A stretch of 64,000 nt of DNA from Candidatus Kapaibacterium sp. (GCA_016788785.1 JAEUSM010000014.1:1-64000); one strand, 5' to 3'; shown: positions 43,802 to 53,364, counted from the first letter of the stretch. Notes: generated by a model from the sequence alone, not told the origin. A program made the numbers and translations.

Positions 43802-44845
43802 TTATTTTAAAGTTTGATGCTTTCTTTGTATAACATAGAAATATCTACTAAATAGTTGATCATCCCATTTGGCATATCTTACTGCTTCGTTGTATCGATA
43901 TTGCCATAACAATGTATTTCCTTCTTCTTCAAATTGTTTCTTCATGTTTTCAAGAATGTAAAGCTTTTTTTTCCAATGAGAAATTCCTGAAGAAGTCAAA
44001 TCTATGGCTTGAAATTGTAAATCTAATTCAGAAAGAATTGAAATGAAAAACGAATTTTCAGGTAATAACATCGCTTTTTGTGATTCATTCATTACCCATG
44101 ATGATAAATAGACACATATATGTCCATTTTCTTCTAGGAGTTTTAACGTATTTACAAGTGCATCTTTGATATTTCGTATGTAATAAAGAGTATCTATAAA
44201 AACAATACAATCAAATTTTTGAGTTAACTGTAAAGCATTCATATCTGCTTCGAGGAATTGTAAACGTGGATTATTTACATATGTGTTTTTAGCATAATTA
44301 ATTCCCTCTGTTGAAATATCTACACCTACACACGAAGCATCAGACTCCTTTTCAATCTTATGAGTAATGCTTCCATTCCCACAGCCTATATCTAAAATCT
44401 TTACTTTCTTTTCAGAATGAACAAACTTCAAAAACAATGACAATTCTTCATTATCAACAAGTCCATGCTGTGACAAATCTTCGCCATACACTTGTTCGCA
44501 GAATTGAGAATGAGCTTTACTTGAAAGAATTGATGTATAAAAATTATCATATTCATATTTGTAAAACGGTGTTTCTATTTCTAGTAGCTTTGCTATTTCT
44601 TTACCAAAATCTGTAAAGAAGTACTCATCTTCAATTTTTTCTACAATATTCTTATTAATTAGATTTTTGCATACATTAGTCCAAGGTAAAAGAAATCTTC
44701 CTATCCAAAATTCCGCAAAACTTTTTATTGATTCTTCTGTTGCTTTTCTTTGAGGATCTAACCCCATATATAGGGCGTATCTACTTCTGAACCAAGATAA
44801 AGAAGTAATAAACTGTTGCTCTTCAAGGGAATATTGATTCATCAT
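43802..44845 (-). CDS. SAM-dependent methyltransferase
   Basis: A 347-residue protein. The N-terminal about 140 residues look like a winged-helix or dimerisation domain as in O-methyltransferase-type enzymes (LEEQQFITSLSWFRSRYALY). A class I methyltransferase follows: VKILDIGCGNGSITHKI (motif I), GVDISTEGINYAK, LEADMNALQL and FDCIVFIDTLYYI (post I to III). The substrate is unknown. ATG 44845 is preceded by a second in-frame ATG at 44842. Only 3 bases separate it from the upstream VOC gene. Confidence 0.82.
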   Translation of the reverse strand: MMNQYSLEEQQFITSLSWFRSRYALYMGLDPQRKATEESIKSFAEFWIGRFLLPWTNVCKNLINKNIVEKIEDEYFFTDFGKEIAKLLEIETPFYKYEYDNFYTSILSSKAHSQFCEQVYGEDLSQHGLVDNEELSLFLKFVHSEKKVKILDIGCGNGSITHKIEKESDASCVGVDISTEGINYAKNTYVNNPRLQFLEADMNALQLTQKFDCIVFIDTLYYIRNIKDALVNTLKLLEENGHICVYLSSWVMNESQKAMLLPENSFFISILSELDLQFQAIDLTSSGISHWKKKLYILENMKKQFEEEGNTLLWQYRYNEAVRYAKWDDQLFSRYFYVIQRKHQTLK

Positions 44846-44848
44846 TTC

Positions 44849-45217
44849 TTACCGATGCTGGTCTATCAGAATCATATTACCGTCCGGGTCAGTAAGCGTT
44901 ACGGATGCAGGTCCGCTTGCTTTGTCGACTTCGGAAGTGAGGGTTACACCTGATGCTTTTAACTGTTGTTGAATTGAACGAATGTCGTCAAAGTTATCGA
45001 TATTTTGCGCGTTTTCATCCCACCCTGGATTAAAAGTAAGGATATTCCCTTCGAACATCCCTTGAAAAAGCCCAATGAGTGCATTCCCATTTTTCATTAT
45101 GAGGTAGTTATGCTCCATACTTCCTCCAAAGACACTAAATCCCAATTTTTCGTAAAACTCTTTTGATACTAACAAGTTTTTCACACTTAAACTTGCAGAA
45201 AATGCACCTAATTTCAT
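44849..45217 (-). CDS. VOC-family (glyoxalase/bleomycin resistance) protein
   Basis: A 122-residue protein of the vicinal oxygen chelate fold with the beta-alpha-beta-beta-beta unit: KNLLVSKEFYEKLGFSVFGG, FDDIRSIQQQLKASGV, and a C-terminal VTLTDPDGNMILIDQ. Metal ligands are only partly visible, so it may bind a ligand rather than catalyse. Members include dioxygenase, glyoxalase-like and antibiotic-binding proteins. It is in the co-oriented run of small accessory genes. Confidence 0.86.
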   Translation of the reverse strand: MKLGAFSASLSVKNLLVSKEFYEKLGFSVFGGSMEHNYLIMKNGNALIGLFQGMFEGNILTFNPGWDENAQNIDNFDDIRSIQQQLKASGVTLTSEVDKASGPASVTLTDPDGNMILIDQHR

Positions 45218-45247
45218 AATGGTATTTTTCTATTTTAATAAAAGTAT

Positions 45248-45706
45248 TTATGCACCAAATTGTCGCAAATGATGGTCTAAATGTTTATACAACATATTAT
45301 TCCATTCAACTTTCGTTAAAATTCCAAACGAATGCGATTCACGCCCATCGAAGTAGATTTCTCCTAATTCTTGCGTTTTTTTCATATACTGAATCAATCG
45401 TTCTTTCTCTTTTTGAAAATCTTTTTCGGTTGTAATGAGAAATGCTGGTGCAGTTCGACTTTCTTTAGGATAGGTTGTTTCATCGACAACTTTCTTTTTG
45501 ACTAAAAGCTTAAGTATGAATTTAAGGATTGCATTTGGTTTTGGATGGATGTTCTCAAACATCATTTCGTATGTAACGTTACAATGTGCTAACATTTGTG
45601 ACACATTCATTTTTCCCCAATTAGCTTGAGAACTAGGTGTTAGCGTTTCAATTCGTTGAAGTAAATTGTTTGTAACTTCTGGAGTAAAGATATTCGGTAG
45701 TGGCAT
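45248..45706 (-). CDS. DinB-superfamily DUF1569-like protein
   Basis: A 152-residue four-helix protein: LLQRIETLTPSSQANWGKMNVSQMLAHCNVTYEMM with the DinB-type WGKMNVSQMLAHC metal-His pattern, and a C-terminal NNMLYKHLDHHLRQFG carrying further His residues. DUF1569/DinB proteins are probable metal-dependent thiol transferases or hydrolases; no substrate is known. It is one of several single-domain genes in this minus-strand run, spaced 30 and 21 bases from its neighbours. Confidence 0.8.
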   Translation of the reverse strand: MPLPNIFTPEVTNNLLQRIETLTPSSQANWGKMNVSQMLAHCNVTYEMMFENIHPKPNAILKFILKLLVKKKVVDETTYPKESRTAPAFLITTEKDFQKEKERLIQYMKKTQELGEIYFDGRESHSFGILTKVEWNNMLYKHLDHHLRQFGA

Positions 45707-45727
45707 AATGGTAGTAAATAAGTTTTG

Positions 45728-46183
45728 TTATTTTTTAAGTTCTTTTTCGTACATAATAATCCAATCTTGGACTGTTAGTTTTCTCATTAATTCGCCAATG
45801 AGTTCATAAGGAATGTCATTAATTTTTTTGAAACGAATACAGCTTTTACCCATATCCAATTTTTGTTTGGTGTGTTTTGGAAATTCAGCAACAAACCAAT
45901 CTAAAATAGTATTGTCTGTATACATCCCCATATGGTAAAAGTTAATGGAGTTTTTCTGAGATGCTAATCCTGCGAAAGGTAGTGGTTCTATGGGTTTGCA
46001 ATGATAACCATTAGGATAAATAGAATGAGGAACAACATACCCCAATCCACCATAGCTTATTGCCGGTTCGAAACCTTCCGGAAGATTTTCAACAATTACC
46101 GAATGCAATTTGTTGAATGCTTCGAAACGATCCTCTGGAACATTTGCTAATATTTCTTCGACGGTAGTGCCATTTGCTTTCAT
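45728..46183 (-). CDS. DUF1801 domain protein
   Basis: A 151-residue protein with the DUF1801 (YdhG-like) layout: an N-terminal VEEILANVPEDRFEAFNKLH, the central INFYHMGMYTD and a C-terminal GKSCIRFKKINDIPYELIGELM. The GKSCIRFKK pattern is diagnostic. The function is unproven; the fold resembles iron-binding frataxin-like proteins. It is co-oriented with the DinB-like gene. Confidence 0.82.
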   Translation of the reverse strand: MKANGTTVEEILANVPEDRFEAFNKLHSVIVENLPEGFEPAISYGGLGYVVPHSIYPNGYHCKPIEPLPFAGLASQKNSINFYHMGMYTDNTILDWFVAEFPKHTKQKLDMGKSCIRFKKINDIPYELIGELMRKLTVQDWIIMYEKELKK

Positions 46184-46317
46184 GATGGTTTTGTTAAAAT
46201 TTAGAAGGAAGAATTATTACTTTTCAAAATTATGAAAAAACTGTGTAATATCCTAAAGAAATTCATCTACTACGTGAAATTAGTTCAAATGAAATAAGAA
46301 ATGAAGTAGATGCAAAT

Positions 46318-46689
46318 TCAGGATTGAATTTTATGCAGTAAAAGTTTAACAATGTTTCCAGCACGTTGTTTTGTTTCTTCAGCTTTTTCACCTTCAAAGA
46401 GTTCGTTCACTGTTTCATTGAATAGTTTAAGCCATTCTGTAAATTCTGTATTTGTTATTGGAGTGAGTTTACTCAAGGCTATATGTTTTTGCATAGGATT
46501 CCCCTTGAAGCTATATTCACTAAAGAGTAAACTTGCCCAAAAATCATACATTTTTGGCAAATGTGTATCCCAATCTACTTGTGCAATGTCGTTAAAAATA
46601 TATCCAATGATAGTACTTTTTTGAACCTTACCGTAAAACGTATTCACTAATAATTCAATATCAGCTCGGTTTTGAATGTCGTGTTTCAA
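46318..46689 (-). CDS. Group III truncated haemoglobin
   Basis: A 123-residue 2/2 globin. Patterns are LLVNTFYGKVQKSTIIGYIF, WDTHLPKMYDFWASLLF and the FxGNPMQKHIALSKL motif, which holds the proximal histidine region of group III globins. LFNETVNELFEGEKAEETKQRA closes the fold. Group III members have high oxygen affinity and may act in NO or peroxide chemistry. It is spaced from the upstream esterase gene by 22 bases and has a gap of 134 bases to the next gene. Confidence 0.9.
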   Translation of the reverse strand: MKHDIQNRADIELLVNTFYGKVQKSTIIGYIFNDIAQVDWDTHLPKMYDFWASLLFSEYSFKGNPMQKHIALSKLTPITNTEFTEWLKLFNETVNELFEGEKAEETKQRAGNIVKLLLHKIQS

Positions 46690-46711
46690 TGGTTTTTCGA
46701 TACTTCCCTAC

Positions 46712-47608
46712 TTACTGTAAATACACTCGAAAAAATGCTAAAAGTTTTGTTATCACATCCTCGGATTGCGTTCTGTCAAATCCATGAAAGGCAATATATT
46801 CATGATATTGAGTTGGGACATTCAATGCTTTTAATTTATTAAAATGCCATTGGCTATGATAGACTGGAACCACAGGATCTAAACTTCCATGAAAAATAAT
46901 TGTGGGTTGTGTTGTAGATGAAACATTCCAATATGGGCTAACTGCTTTATAGGCTGTTGTGTCCCAAGATTTACCAACATACTCAGTTAAAATATCACCT
47001 GTTTTACCGCCAGTGGCAATATTAAAACCATTGTACCATTCCCAATCATTGAATATTGCAGGTCCGAAAATATCTCCCGCACATTTGATGTTGCTATTGT
47101 ATTTATAGGCATAAATCATAGCAAGATGTGCACCTGCACTTGCACCAATGACACCAATATTTTTTGAAATTTGATATTTCGACGAATTCGTAGAAAGATG
47201 GTCAACAACAGAAGCAATATCTGCCATAATTTCTGCATGATGAATCTTGTTCGCCGTACTTGCATAGCGGTAATTCATTGTAACGATAGCAACCGAATTC
47301 CATCTTGATTTGATTAACTCAATGTACTGATTAAAGTCTTCCTTTTGTCCAGCAGTCCACGCACCACCATGTATCATCAAAATCACTGGAGTATTAATAT
47401 TCCTTCTGGCTGGTAGATGAACATCATATTTTTGTCGCGTATGTAAACCATACGACACATCAACAAACGTGGTGTCACGAAATTCACCTATTGGGTTCGA
47501 ATCGTCAGGAGCAACCGTTTTATCAGAACACGAAACACAGACGATAGTTGCAATAATGAGGCAAAGAAATGATATTTTGTTTGTTTTGTACATCTTAGTT
47601 TTCTTCAT
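46712..47608 (-). CDS. Exported alpha/beta hydrolase, carboxylesterase type
   Basis: A 298-residue secreted or lipid-anchored hydrolase. The N-terminus has a hydrophobic signal ending CVSC (C27), an imperfect lipobox. The HGGAW oxyanion motif, nucleophile in GASAGAHL, acid in FHGSLDPVV and His near YIAFHGFD match the hormone-sensitive lipase/BD-FAE-type family. The substrate is likely a small ester or acylated sugar. It is the first gene of the minus-strand run before the inverted-repeat element. Confidence 0.85.
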   Translation of the reverse strand: MKKTKMYKTNKISFLCLIIATIVCVSCSDKTVAPDDSNPIGEFRDTTFVDVSYGLHTRQKYDVHLPARRNINTPVILMIHGGAWTAGQKEDFNQYIELIKSRWNSVAIVTMNYRYASTANKIHHAEIMADIASVVDHLSTNSSKYQISKNIGVIGASAGAHLAMIYAYKYNSNIKCAGDIFGPAIFNDWEWYNGFNIATGGKTGDILTEYVGKSWDTTAYKAVSPYWNVSSTTQPTIIFHGSLDPVVPVYHSQWHFNKLKALNVPTQYHEYIAFHGFDRTQSEDVITKLLAFFRVYLQ

Positions 47609-47629
47609 AATAATTCTATTTTTTCATTC

Positions 47630-47855
47630 AGTTGGTTAGTGGCACTAACCAACTCGTTTTGATCCTTCTTCAGTTTCGATTTGAGGTATTTCCAATAGTT
47701 TCGTATCTTTTTGCAATCAGCTTGGTCAGTGAGAACAGCACCTACCTATCGGTCAACATAAAATCGTATCGATATTTTCTGTTGTTCACCCATTATTACA
47801 GTAACGAAACAACAACCATTTTTATACATTTCAAGTGGTTAGTACCACTAACCAC
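47630..47855. mobile_element. Putative MITE-like element with terminal inverted hairpins
   Basis: Two hairpins bracket about 225 bases with no gene. Left: AGTTGGTTAGT, GGC, and its complement (47630-47654). Right: GTGGTTAGT, ACC, ACTAACCAC (47835-47855). The inner core of the right hairpin is the reverse complement of the left one with one change, so the ends are inverted with respect to each other. No target duplication is obvious. The remaining intergenic stretch 47609-47947 holds nothing else but the next terminator. Confidence 0.5.
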
Positions 47856-47914
47856 CTGAAAAAATTCTAATGTTCGAGAATTTCGAGTTGAACAGTTATT
47901 ACTTTCTGCGAAAC

Positions 47915-47938
47915 AAAAAAGCCACTTGGGGAAGTGGC
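47915..47938 (-). terminator. Terminator of the AlbA-type regulator
   Basis: GCCACTT, a GGGG loop, AAGTGGC with an A run on the left, which is the T run on the minus strand. Confidence 0.85.
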
Positions 47939-47947
47939 TTGGGGAGA

Positions 47948-49120
47948 TTATGATTTTTCTGGTCTGGGAATGACAACCCTGAATTGTTCACCATCAATGT
48001 CATTGTATAGCTCAATGTTTGGTTGTTCTCGAATTGCTCGTTTGATACCTGAACCTAATCCACTATAAGGTAATGTATGAATGCTAAAGGCAACAATTTG
48101 ATTGTTTCGAATGACTGGATTTCCATATTTGATTTCTTCCACTGTCAAACTATTCGGTAATTTTCCAGGACTACTGATTTCGATCCTATTATCAAAAATA
48201 AGAAGTCTTATAGGTGAGTTTTTAAAATAATCCCTATGAACTAAGGCATTTTGCACTAATTCAATCAAAGCGATTTCAGAAACCTCCAATTTCCCTATGG
48301 AATTAAAATTCTGACCATCTTGCAAATACTGTAATGAAGAAGTTAGAAATTTCATAGCTGCTTCAAATAATTCCGGAATCGTTCCTTGCAAATCTGCTGG
48401 CTTACTTCTATAAGTTATTCCAGCAATATCATTTCCAACATACGAAACAGCTTTTATAGTAAAAGCTGGTTTAAAGGTTTGTGGAGATTTTCCAAAAAAC
48501 AGCAAACCTGCTAAGGTCAAAGAATTATTCCGTAGAACTCTTTTAGCCCGTAAAGCTTCTTCAAAGGTCAAACCTTTTTCTTCAAAGGTTGTTAGAAATT
48601 CTCTTTTAAAATATTGAACAAATAGTCTAAAGTCTATATCCTCTATCGAAGTTCCAAACACTTCCATTTCATCTGCTAATAAATTTGCACTTTGTTGAAA
48701 CAGTCGCATTATCTCTGAATTATCAGTCAAAAGTCGTTTATTTGAACCCTGTTTTACGTATATTTCACCCTTCGCAGTTTTGTAAGGTTTATTAATACCC
48801 TCATGAATATGAATTACAAGTACGTTTTTTAATTTCCCTTTTTCGTCGATTTTGACAACTTCGTTTGATATGTAAACTGTAGGCTTTATATTATCTGCTA
48901 TGTAAGATAAATCTTTGTCGTACTGTTCAATTTGTGTTGAAGACAAACCAATAATTTCACCAGTACTATCTTTAATTCCTAACAACAAAACACCCCCTAA
49001 AGTATTCGACATTGCCACAATCTCTTGAGCAACACTATCCTTATGTGGTAGCAGTTCTTTAAACTGAACCTTACTGGTTTCGCCTGTTTCGATTATTTCT
49101 AAAAGTTCTTCGGAAGTCAT
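47948..49120 (-). CDS. AlbA_2/Schlafen-type regulator with ATPase-like domain
   Basis: A 390-residue putative regulator. The N-terminal AlbA_2 domain (residues of about 1-125; ESSKVQFKELL-like TSKVQFKELL, SNTLGGVLLLGI) resembles Schlafen-family nucleic-acid-binding domains. A C-terminal histidine-kinase-like ATPase domain follows (ELVQNALVHRDYF with the N-box, SGLGSGIKRAI). The ATG at 49120 is preferred; the GTG at 49174 overlaps the -7 element. Family members are thought to control transcription or tRNA/RNA; the target is unknown. It is a single gene. Confidence 0.82.
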   Translation of the reverse strand: MTSEELLEIIETGETSKVQFKELLPHKDSVAQEIVAMSNTLGGVLLLGIKDSTGEIIGLSSTQIEQYDKDLSYIADNIKPTVYISNEVVKIDEKGKLKNVLVIHIHEGINKPYKTAKGEIYVKQGSNKRLLTDNSEIMRLFQQSANLLADEMEVFGTSIEDIDFRLFVQYFKREFLTTFEEKGLTFEEALRAKRVLRNNSLTLAGLLFFGKSPQTFKPAFTIKAVSYVGNDIAGITYRSKPADLQGTIPELFEAAMKFLTSSLQYLQDGQNFNSIGKLEVSEIALIELVQNALVHRDYFKNSPIRLLIFDNRIEISSPGKLPNSLTVEEIKYGNPVIRNNQIVAFSIHTLPYSGLGSGIKRAIREQPNIELYNDIDGEQFRVVIPRPEKS

Positions 49121-49173
49121 CGGTTTTACGTTGTTATTTTTAACAGAAATTACAAAAATCTCTATGTGTTTCA

Positions 49174-49181
49174 CAAAAATA
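49174..49181 (-). promoter_or_regulatory. -7 element TATTTTTG for the AlbA-type gene
   Basis: Exact TAnnTTTG on the minus strand; its last base is the first base of a GTG at 49174, so the true start must lie downstream, at ATG 49120. Confidence 0.5.
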
Positions 49182-49269
49182 CAACTTTTTCAGCGATTAG
49201 TTAATCAAAACAACAAAGCCACTTTTGGAAGTGGCTAAATCATTTTTGAAAAACTAAAAGTCCAATGTG

Positions 49270-51186
49270 TTACACATGATTCAATGCAGAATTTTGTTTG
49301 TTTTGACGAACTTCTTTCATCGGTAATTCTATTATGAAGGTCGTGCCGTTTCCAATCTCAGATTCTACGTTGATTGTTCCTTTGTGACGAGAAATAATTT
49401 CTTTGGAAATACTGAGTCCCAATCCACTATTATCTTTTCCTTTAGTGGAGAAAAATGAATCAAATAGTTTCGGGATTGACTCTTTTGGAATTCCTTTTCC
49501 ATTGTCTTTGACCTTGATGATCGATGATTTTTTTGTGCTATCTGCTATAAGTTCAATTGATGTTGCACCAGCTTGAACAGCATTGACACACATATTCAGT
49601 ACCACTTGGTTCAATTCGCCTATTGATCCATAGATATTGGTAGGATTAAGCAATATTTTTTCAACATGAATTGATGGAAATTGAACGCGAAAAAGTATTA
49701 AAGAATTTTCGAAGAAAACTGACGCTTCTTCCAATTGATACTCAACTTCCTTTTTCTTTGAAAACGTTCTCAATGATGATATGATCGTTGTGATTCTATT
49801 GAGACCTATTTGAGCAATGGAAAGTGAACGTAACGATGAAGTAAAATACTTTTCCATTCTTTCTATATCTTGCACATCTGTAGTCAATGATTTTTTTGCT
49901 TCTTGGAAAATCTTTTCGTTTTCGGTTATTGCCGTGATAGCATTTTCAATAGACAAGTTTATAGCCGTATTTGGATTGTTTATTTCATGTAGAATTCCAG
50001 AGGTAAGCATACCAATAGCATTCATACGTTCACTATGAATTAATTGTGTTTGCATTTTGTGAACGGAATCAATAGCATCTAATACTTCCATATTTTTTTG
50101 CAACAATTCTTCGTTTGTCGATTCGAGTTCACGTTTTTTAAATTCTAATTCTACTTTTTGTGAGTTTATTTCTTCACTTTTAATTTGTAACAACGTGTAT
50201 GAATCTGCCAATTCTTCAGTTCTTTTCGCAATTTTATCAACCATCGTATTGAAAGCATTTGCCAAATCTTGAATTTCATCTGATGTTTTTATAGAAACTT
50301 TTTGATATGATCCATCTGAAAATTCTTGAACAGATTTTTGCAATTGTTCAATGGGTTTGGATATCCTTCTACCCATGAAAACCGAAAGAACTACAACGAA
50401 ACAAAAACTTGCTAATGCAACAACTATGTTTATCATTTGTAATTGTTCTACTTGTTGTTGATGTTGCGAAGAAATTCGCTCCATAGTATGTTGTACTCTT
50501 GAGTAGGCTATACTAAGTGAATCAGACAACATTGCAGTTTTTGTTTTTGCTTCAACAACAGTGAGGAAGTTTTTCTTATATTCTTCAGTGAGTACACTTG
50601 CTCGTTGTTTGATTGGTTCTGGTGCAGAAGTAAGCAACATTTTTTCCAAAGCTTTGTTTGCACTATCTATTGTTTGTTTGGCATATTTACTATCAGCACG
50701 CATAAAAAAATCTTTTTCTCGACGACGAGCTTCCAAAAGAGTAACTTGAATGTCGTAATATCGCAATTTGGCAACAATTTCTTGAAACTCGTGAACAGCT
50801 TCTCGCATCAACCCTTCTGAACCTTTATTTTCAGATAACCCTTTTTGTTCGGCTAAAACAACTAAAGAATCAATAGCTTCTCTAAATTCTTTGATTGCAA
50901 ATAATAGTTGTGTTTTATCTTGAAATGCATCTATACCTTCAAGAGTCTTCTCAATGAGTTGCAATTCTGAATTCATTGCTTGAACCAAGGAAGAATCCTT
51001 ACGATGAGATGATTGAAATTTTGTGTGTATTTGATACAAACGCAAAACACGAATTTCAAGATCTTTCACTCTTTGCTGTTGAAACAAATCATTAATTTGC
51101 ACACCACCCACAATAAAGATTACTGACATACAGCCCAATATTGCTGCAGCAAATAACAACAGTTTTGGAAATATATTTAATCGCAT
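49270..51186 (-). CDS. Membrane sensor histidine kinase
   Basis: A 638-residue sensor kinase. It has TM1 (about 5-27), an extracytoplasmic helical sensor (about 30-235), TM2 (about 250-272), HAMP (GRRISKPIEQLQKSVQEF), a long coiled coil, then HisKA with the phosphorylatable His400 in GILHEINNP and a HATPase_c domain (DNGKGIPKESIPKLFDSFFST, GLGLSISKEIISRH). ATG 51186 follows AAGGGA; the extra 14 residues upstream lack an RBS. No response regulator is adjacent, so its partner is elsewhere. The NtrB/PhoR-like HATPase is intact. Confidence 0.9.
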   Translation of the reverse strand: MRLNIFPKLLLFAAAILGCMSVIFIVGGVQINDLFQQQRVKDLEIRVLRLYQIHTKFQSSHRKDSSLVQAMNSELQLIEKTLEGIDAFQDKTQLLFAIKEFREAIDSLVVLAEQKGLSENKGSEGLMREAVHEFQEIVAKLRYYDIQVTLLEARRREKDFFMRADSKYAKQTIDSANKALEKMLLTSAPEPIKQRASVLTEEYKKNFLTVVEAKTKTAMLSDSLSIAYSRVQHTMERISSQHQQQVEQLQMINIVVALASFCFVVVLSVFMGRRISKPIEQLQKSVQEFSDGSYQKVSIKTSDEIQDLANAFNTMVDKIAKRTEELADSYTLLQIKSEEINSQKVELEFKKRELESTNEELLQKNMEVLDAIDSVHKMQTQLIHSERMNAIGMLTSGILHEINNPNTAINLSIENAITAITENEKIFQEAKKSLTTDVQDIERMEKYFTSSLRSLSIAQIGLNRITTIISSLRTFSKKKEVEYQLEEASVFFENSLILFRVQFPSIHVEKILLNPTNIYGSIGELNQVVLNMCVNAVQAGATSIELIADSTKKSSIIKVKDNGKGIPKESIPKLFDSFFSTKGKDNSGLGLSISKEIISRHKGTINVESEIGNGTTFIIELPMKEVRQNKQNSALNHV

Positions 51187-51415
51187 TATTTGTCCCTTAA
51201 GGGTGATTTTTTTAAATTTCACCCACAAAAGAACGTACTAAACATTATAATTCATAGAATTTCCATGCTAACTTTTGGTAATATTCCCCAACTTTCTATA
51301 CCCTGAAGTTAATAATAAACAAAAAGTAAAAACTAAAAGAAAATAACTTGTCTTTTGTTATAAAGAAAACACTATATCCGTTACCATTCTCAAACTTCAT
51401 TTCTCCCTTTTGTAC

Positions 51416-51423
51416 TATTTTTG
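51416..51423 (+). promoter_or_regulatory. -7 element TATTTTTG for glmS
   Basis: Exact TAnnTTTG, 48 bases before the glmS ATG; no spaced TTG seen. Confidence 0.4.
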
Positions 51424-51471
51424 GGGAATATTAGTCTATACTGCAAATTTACAGAGTAATATAGTAGAAAT

Positions 51472-53304
51472 ATGTGTGGTATCGTAGGATATAAAGGGCA
51501 TCAGCAGGTGTCGTCGGTGATTGTCAATGGTTTGCGTCGGTTGGAATATAGGGGATACGATTCGGCTGGTGTTGCAATTATCGAAAATGGACATTATGTC
51601 ATTAAAAAGTGTGCTGGTTTGGTGGAAGATTTGGAAAAATTAGTCAATCATTCACAACTCAAAGGCACTGTAGGCATTGGGCACACACGTTGGGCTACTC
51701 ACGGAGCTCCGACGAACGAAAATGCTCACCCACATTTGGATTACACTGGTAAAATTGTGTTAGTTCACAATGGAATTATCGAAAATTATCAGACGTTAAA
51801 AAAGAAACTTGCGAAAAATGGAGTCGAATTTGTCTCTCAAACAGATACTGAAGTTTTAGCATGTTTCATTGGCTCTATTTACGAAAAAGTACAAAATTTC
51901 GAGTTAGCAGTTCGATTGGCTCTTTCGGAAGTAGAAGGTACATTCGGTATAGCCGTATTGTGTCTTGATGAACCAGATATGATGATTGCTGTTCGACGTG
52001 GTTCACCGCTGGTTTTGGGTTTGGGCAATAACGAGTTTATTATCGCCTCTGACGCCTCAGCAATCGTTCAGCATACTCGCCAAGTTATCTATCTCAATGA
52101 TAATGAAATGGCAGTTATTGATGGAGATACCTATGTTACGAAAACTATCTACGACCAAGAAACTGACTCAGAAATTCAAGAAGTTGAGTTCGAACTCGAA
52201 AAAATAGAAAAAGGTGGTTTTGATCACTTTATGTTGAAAGAAATTTACGAGCAACCTGAAACGTTCCATAATGCTATACGCGGAAGATTACTGTCTGCAG
52301 AGGGGAATGTCAAATTAGGTGGTTTGGGACCAGTTCGCGATAAAATTCGTGCTGCAAAACGTATCATCATCACAGCGTGTGGTACTTCATGGCATTCGGC
52401 ACTTGTTGGTGAATATCTCATCGAACAATTGGCACATATTCCAGTGGAAGTTGAGTATGCTTCGGAATTTCGTTATCGTAATCCTATCATTTATCCAGAT
52501 GATGTGTTGATAGGAATTTCGCAAAGTGGTGAGACTGCTGATACATTGGCAGCTTTACGAGAAGCTAAACAAAAAGGTGCGACTATTTTGGGAATCGTCA
52601 ACGTTGTTGGTTCTACCATTGCTCGTGAGACCGATGCGGGAGTTTTTATTCATGCAGGTCCAGAAATCGGCGTAGCATCGACAAAAGCATTTACTTCTCA
52701 AGTAGGAGTTTTGGCAATGCTTGCGATATACATTGGTAGAATGATTCATCTTTCGCAACGTGAGGCGAAAGTCATTGCACAAGAATTGGAAAAAATTCCA
52801 CAAAAAATACAACAAATCCTTGATAACGCTGATAAAATCAAAGAAATTGCCTTACAATACAAAGATGCTCAAAATTTCCTGTATTTGGGACGTGGTTTGA
52901 ATTTCCCAGTTGCATTGGAAGGTGCTTTGAAGCTGAAAGAAATATCCTATATCCATGCAGAGGGTTACCCTGCAGCAGAAATGAAACACGGTCCAATTGC
53001 ACTCATCGACGAAAACCTTCCTGTTGTTTTCATAGCAACAAAGGATGACATTTACGATAAAATCATTTCCAATATCGAAGAAGTTCGAGCAAGAAAAGGG
53101 AAAGTGATTGCGATTGCAACTGAGGGTGACACTCAAATTCTTACCTTAGCCGATCATGTCATCTATATTCCAGAAACTGACTCTATGCTGACACCAATTT
53201 TAGCAGCAATCCCATTGCAGTTACTATCATATTACATTTCCGTTGCATTAGACCGCAACGTTGACAAACCACGTAACCTCGCCAAATCCGTTACTGTGGA
53301 GTAA
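51472..53304 (+). CDS. glmS: Glutamine-fructose-6-phosphate aminotransferase (isomerizing)
   Basis: Makes glucosamine-6-phosphate from fructose-6-phosphate and glutamine, the first step of UDP-GlcNAc and cell-wall synthesis. Cys2 is the N-terminal nucleophile (MCGIVGY); GHTRWATHG and HNGIIENY follow. Two SIS domains (residues of about 290-430 and 460-600) carry ISQSGETADT and the C-terminal DKPRNLAKSVTVE, with the usual 610-residue length. Its own promoter and a hairpin terminator make it monocistronic. No glmS ribozyme-like structure was recognised upstream. Confidence 0.97.
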   Translation: MCGIVGYKGHQQVSSVIVNGLRRLEYRGYDSAGVAIIENGHYVIKKCAGLVEDLEKLVNHSQLKGTVGIGHTRWATHGAPTNENAHPHLDYTGKIVLVHNGIIENYQTLKKKLAKNGVEFVSQTDTEVLACFIGSIYEKVQNFELAVRLALSEVEGTFGIAVLCLDEPDMMIAVRRGSPLVLGLGNNEFIIASDASAIVQHTRQVIYLNDNEMAVIDGDTYVTKTIYDQETDSEIQEVEFELEKIEKGGFDHFMLKEIYEQPETFHNAIRGRLLSAEGNVKLGGLGPVRDKIRAAKRIIITACGTSWHSALVGEYLIEQLAHIPVEVEYASEFRYRNPIIYPDDVLIGISQSGETADTLAALREAKQKGATILGIVNVVGSTIARETDAGVFIHAGPEIGVASTKAFTSQVGVLAMLAIYIGRMIHLSQREAKVIAQELEKIPQKIQQILDNADKIKEIALQYKDAQNFLYLGRGLNFPVALEGALKLKEISYIHAEGYPAAEMKHGPIALIDENLPVVFIATKDDIYDKIISNIEEVRARKGKVIAIATEGDTQILTLADHVIYIPETDSMLTPILAAIPLQLLSYYISVALDRNVDKPRNLAKSVTVE

Positions 53305-53323
53305 ATTTCATTCGATCTTGAAT

Positions 53324-53357
53324 TAAAAAATCCCCTCTAAAGTTTATTTAGAGGGGA
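53324..53357. terminator. Bidirectional terminator between glmS and DoxX
   Basis: ATCCCCTCTAAA, a six-base loop and its complement, with A run and weak T run. Confidence 0.85.
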
Positions 53358-53364
53358 TTTGTGT

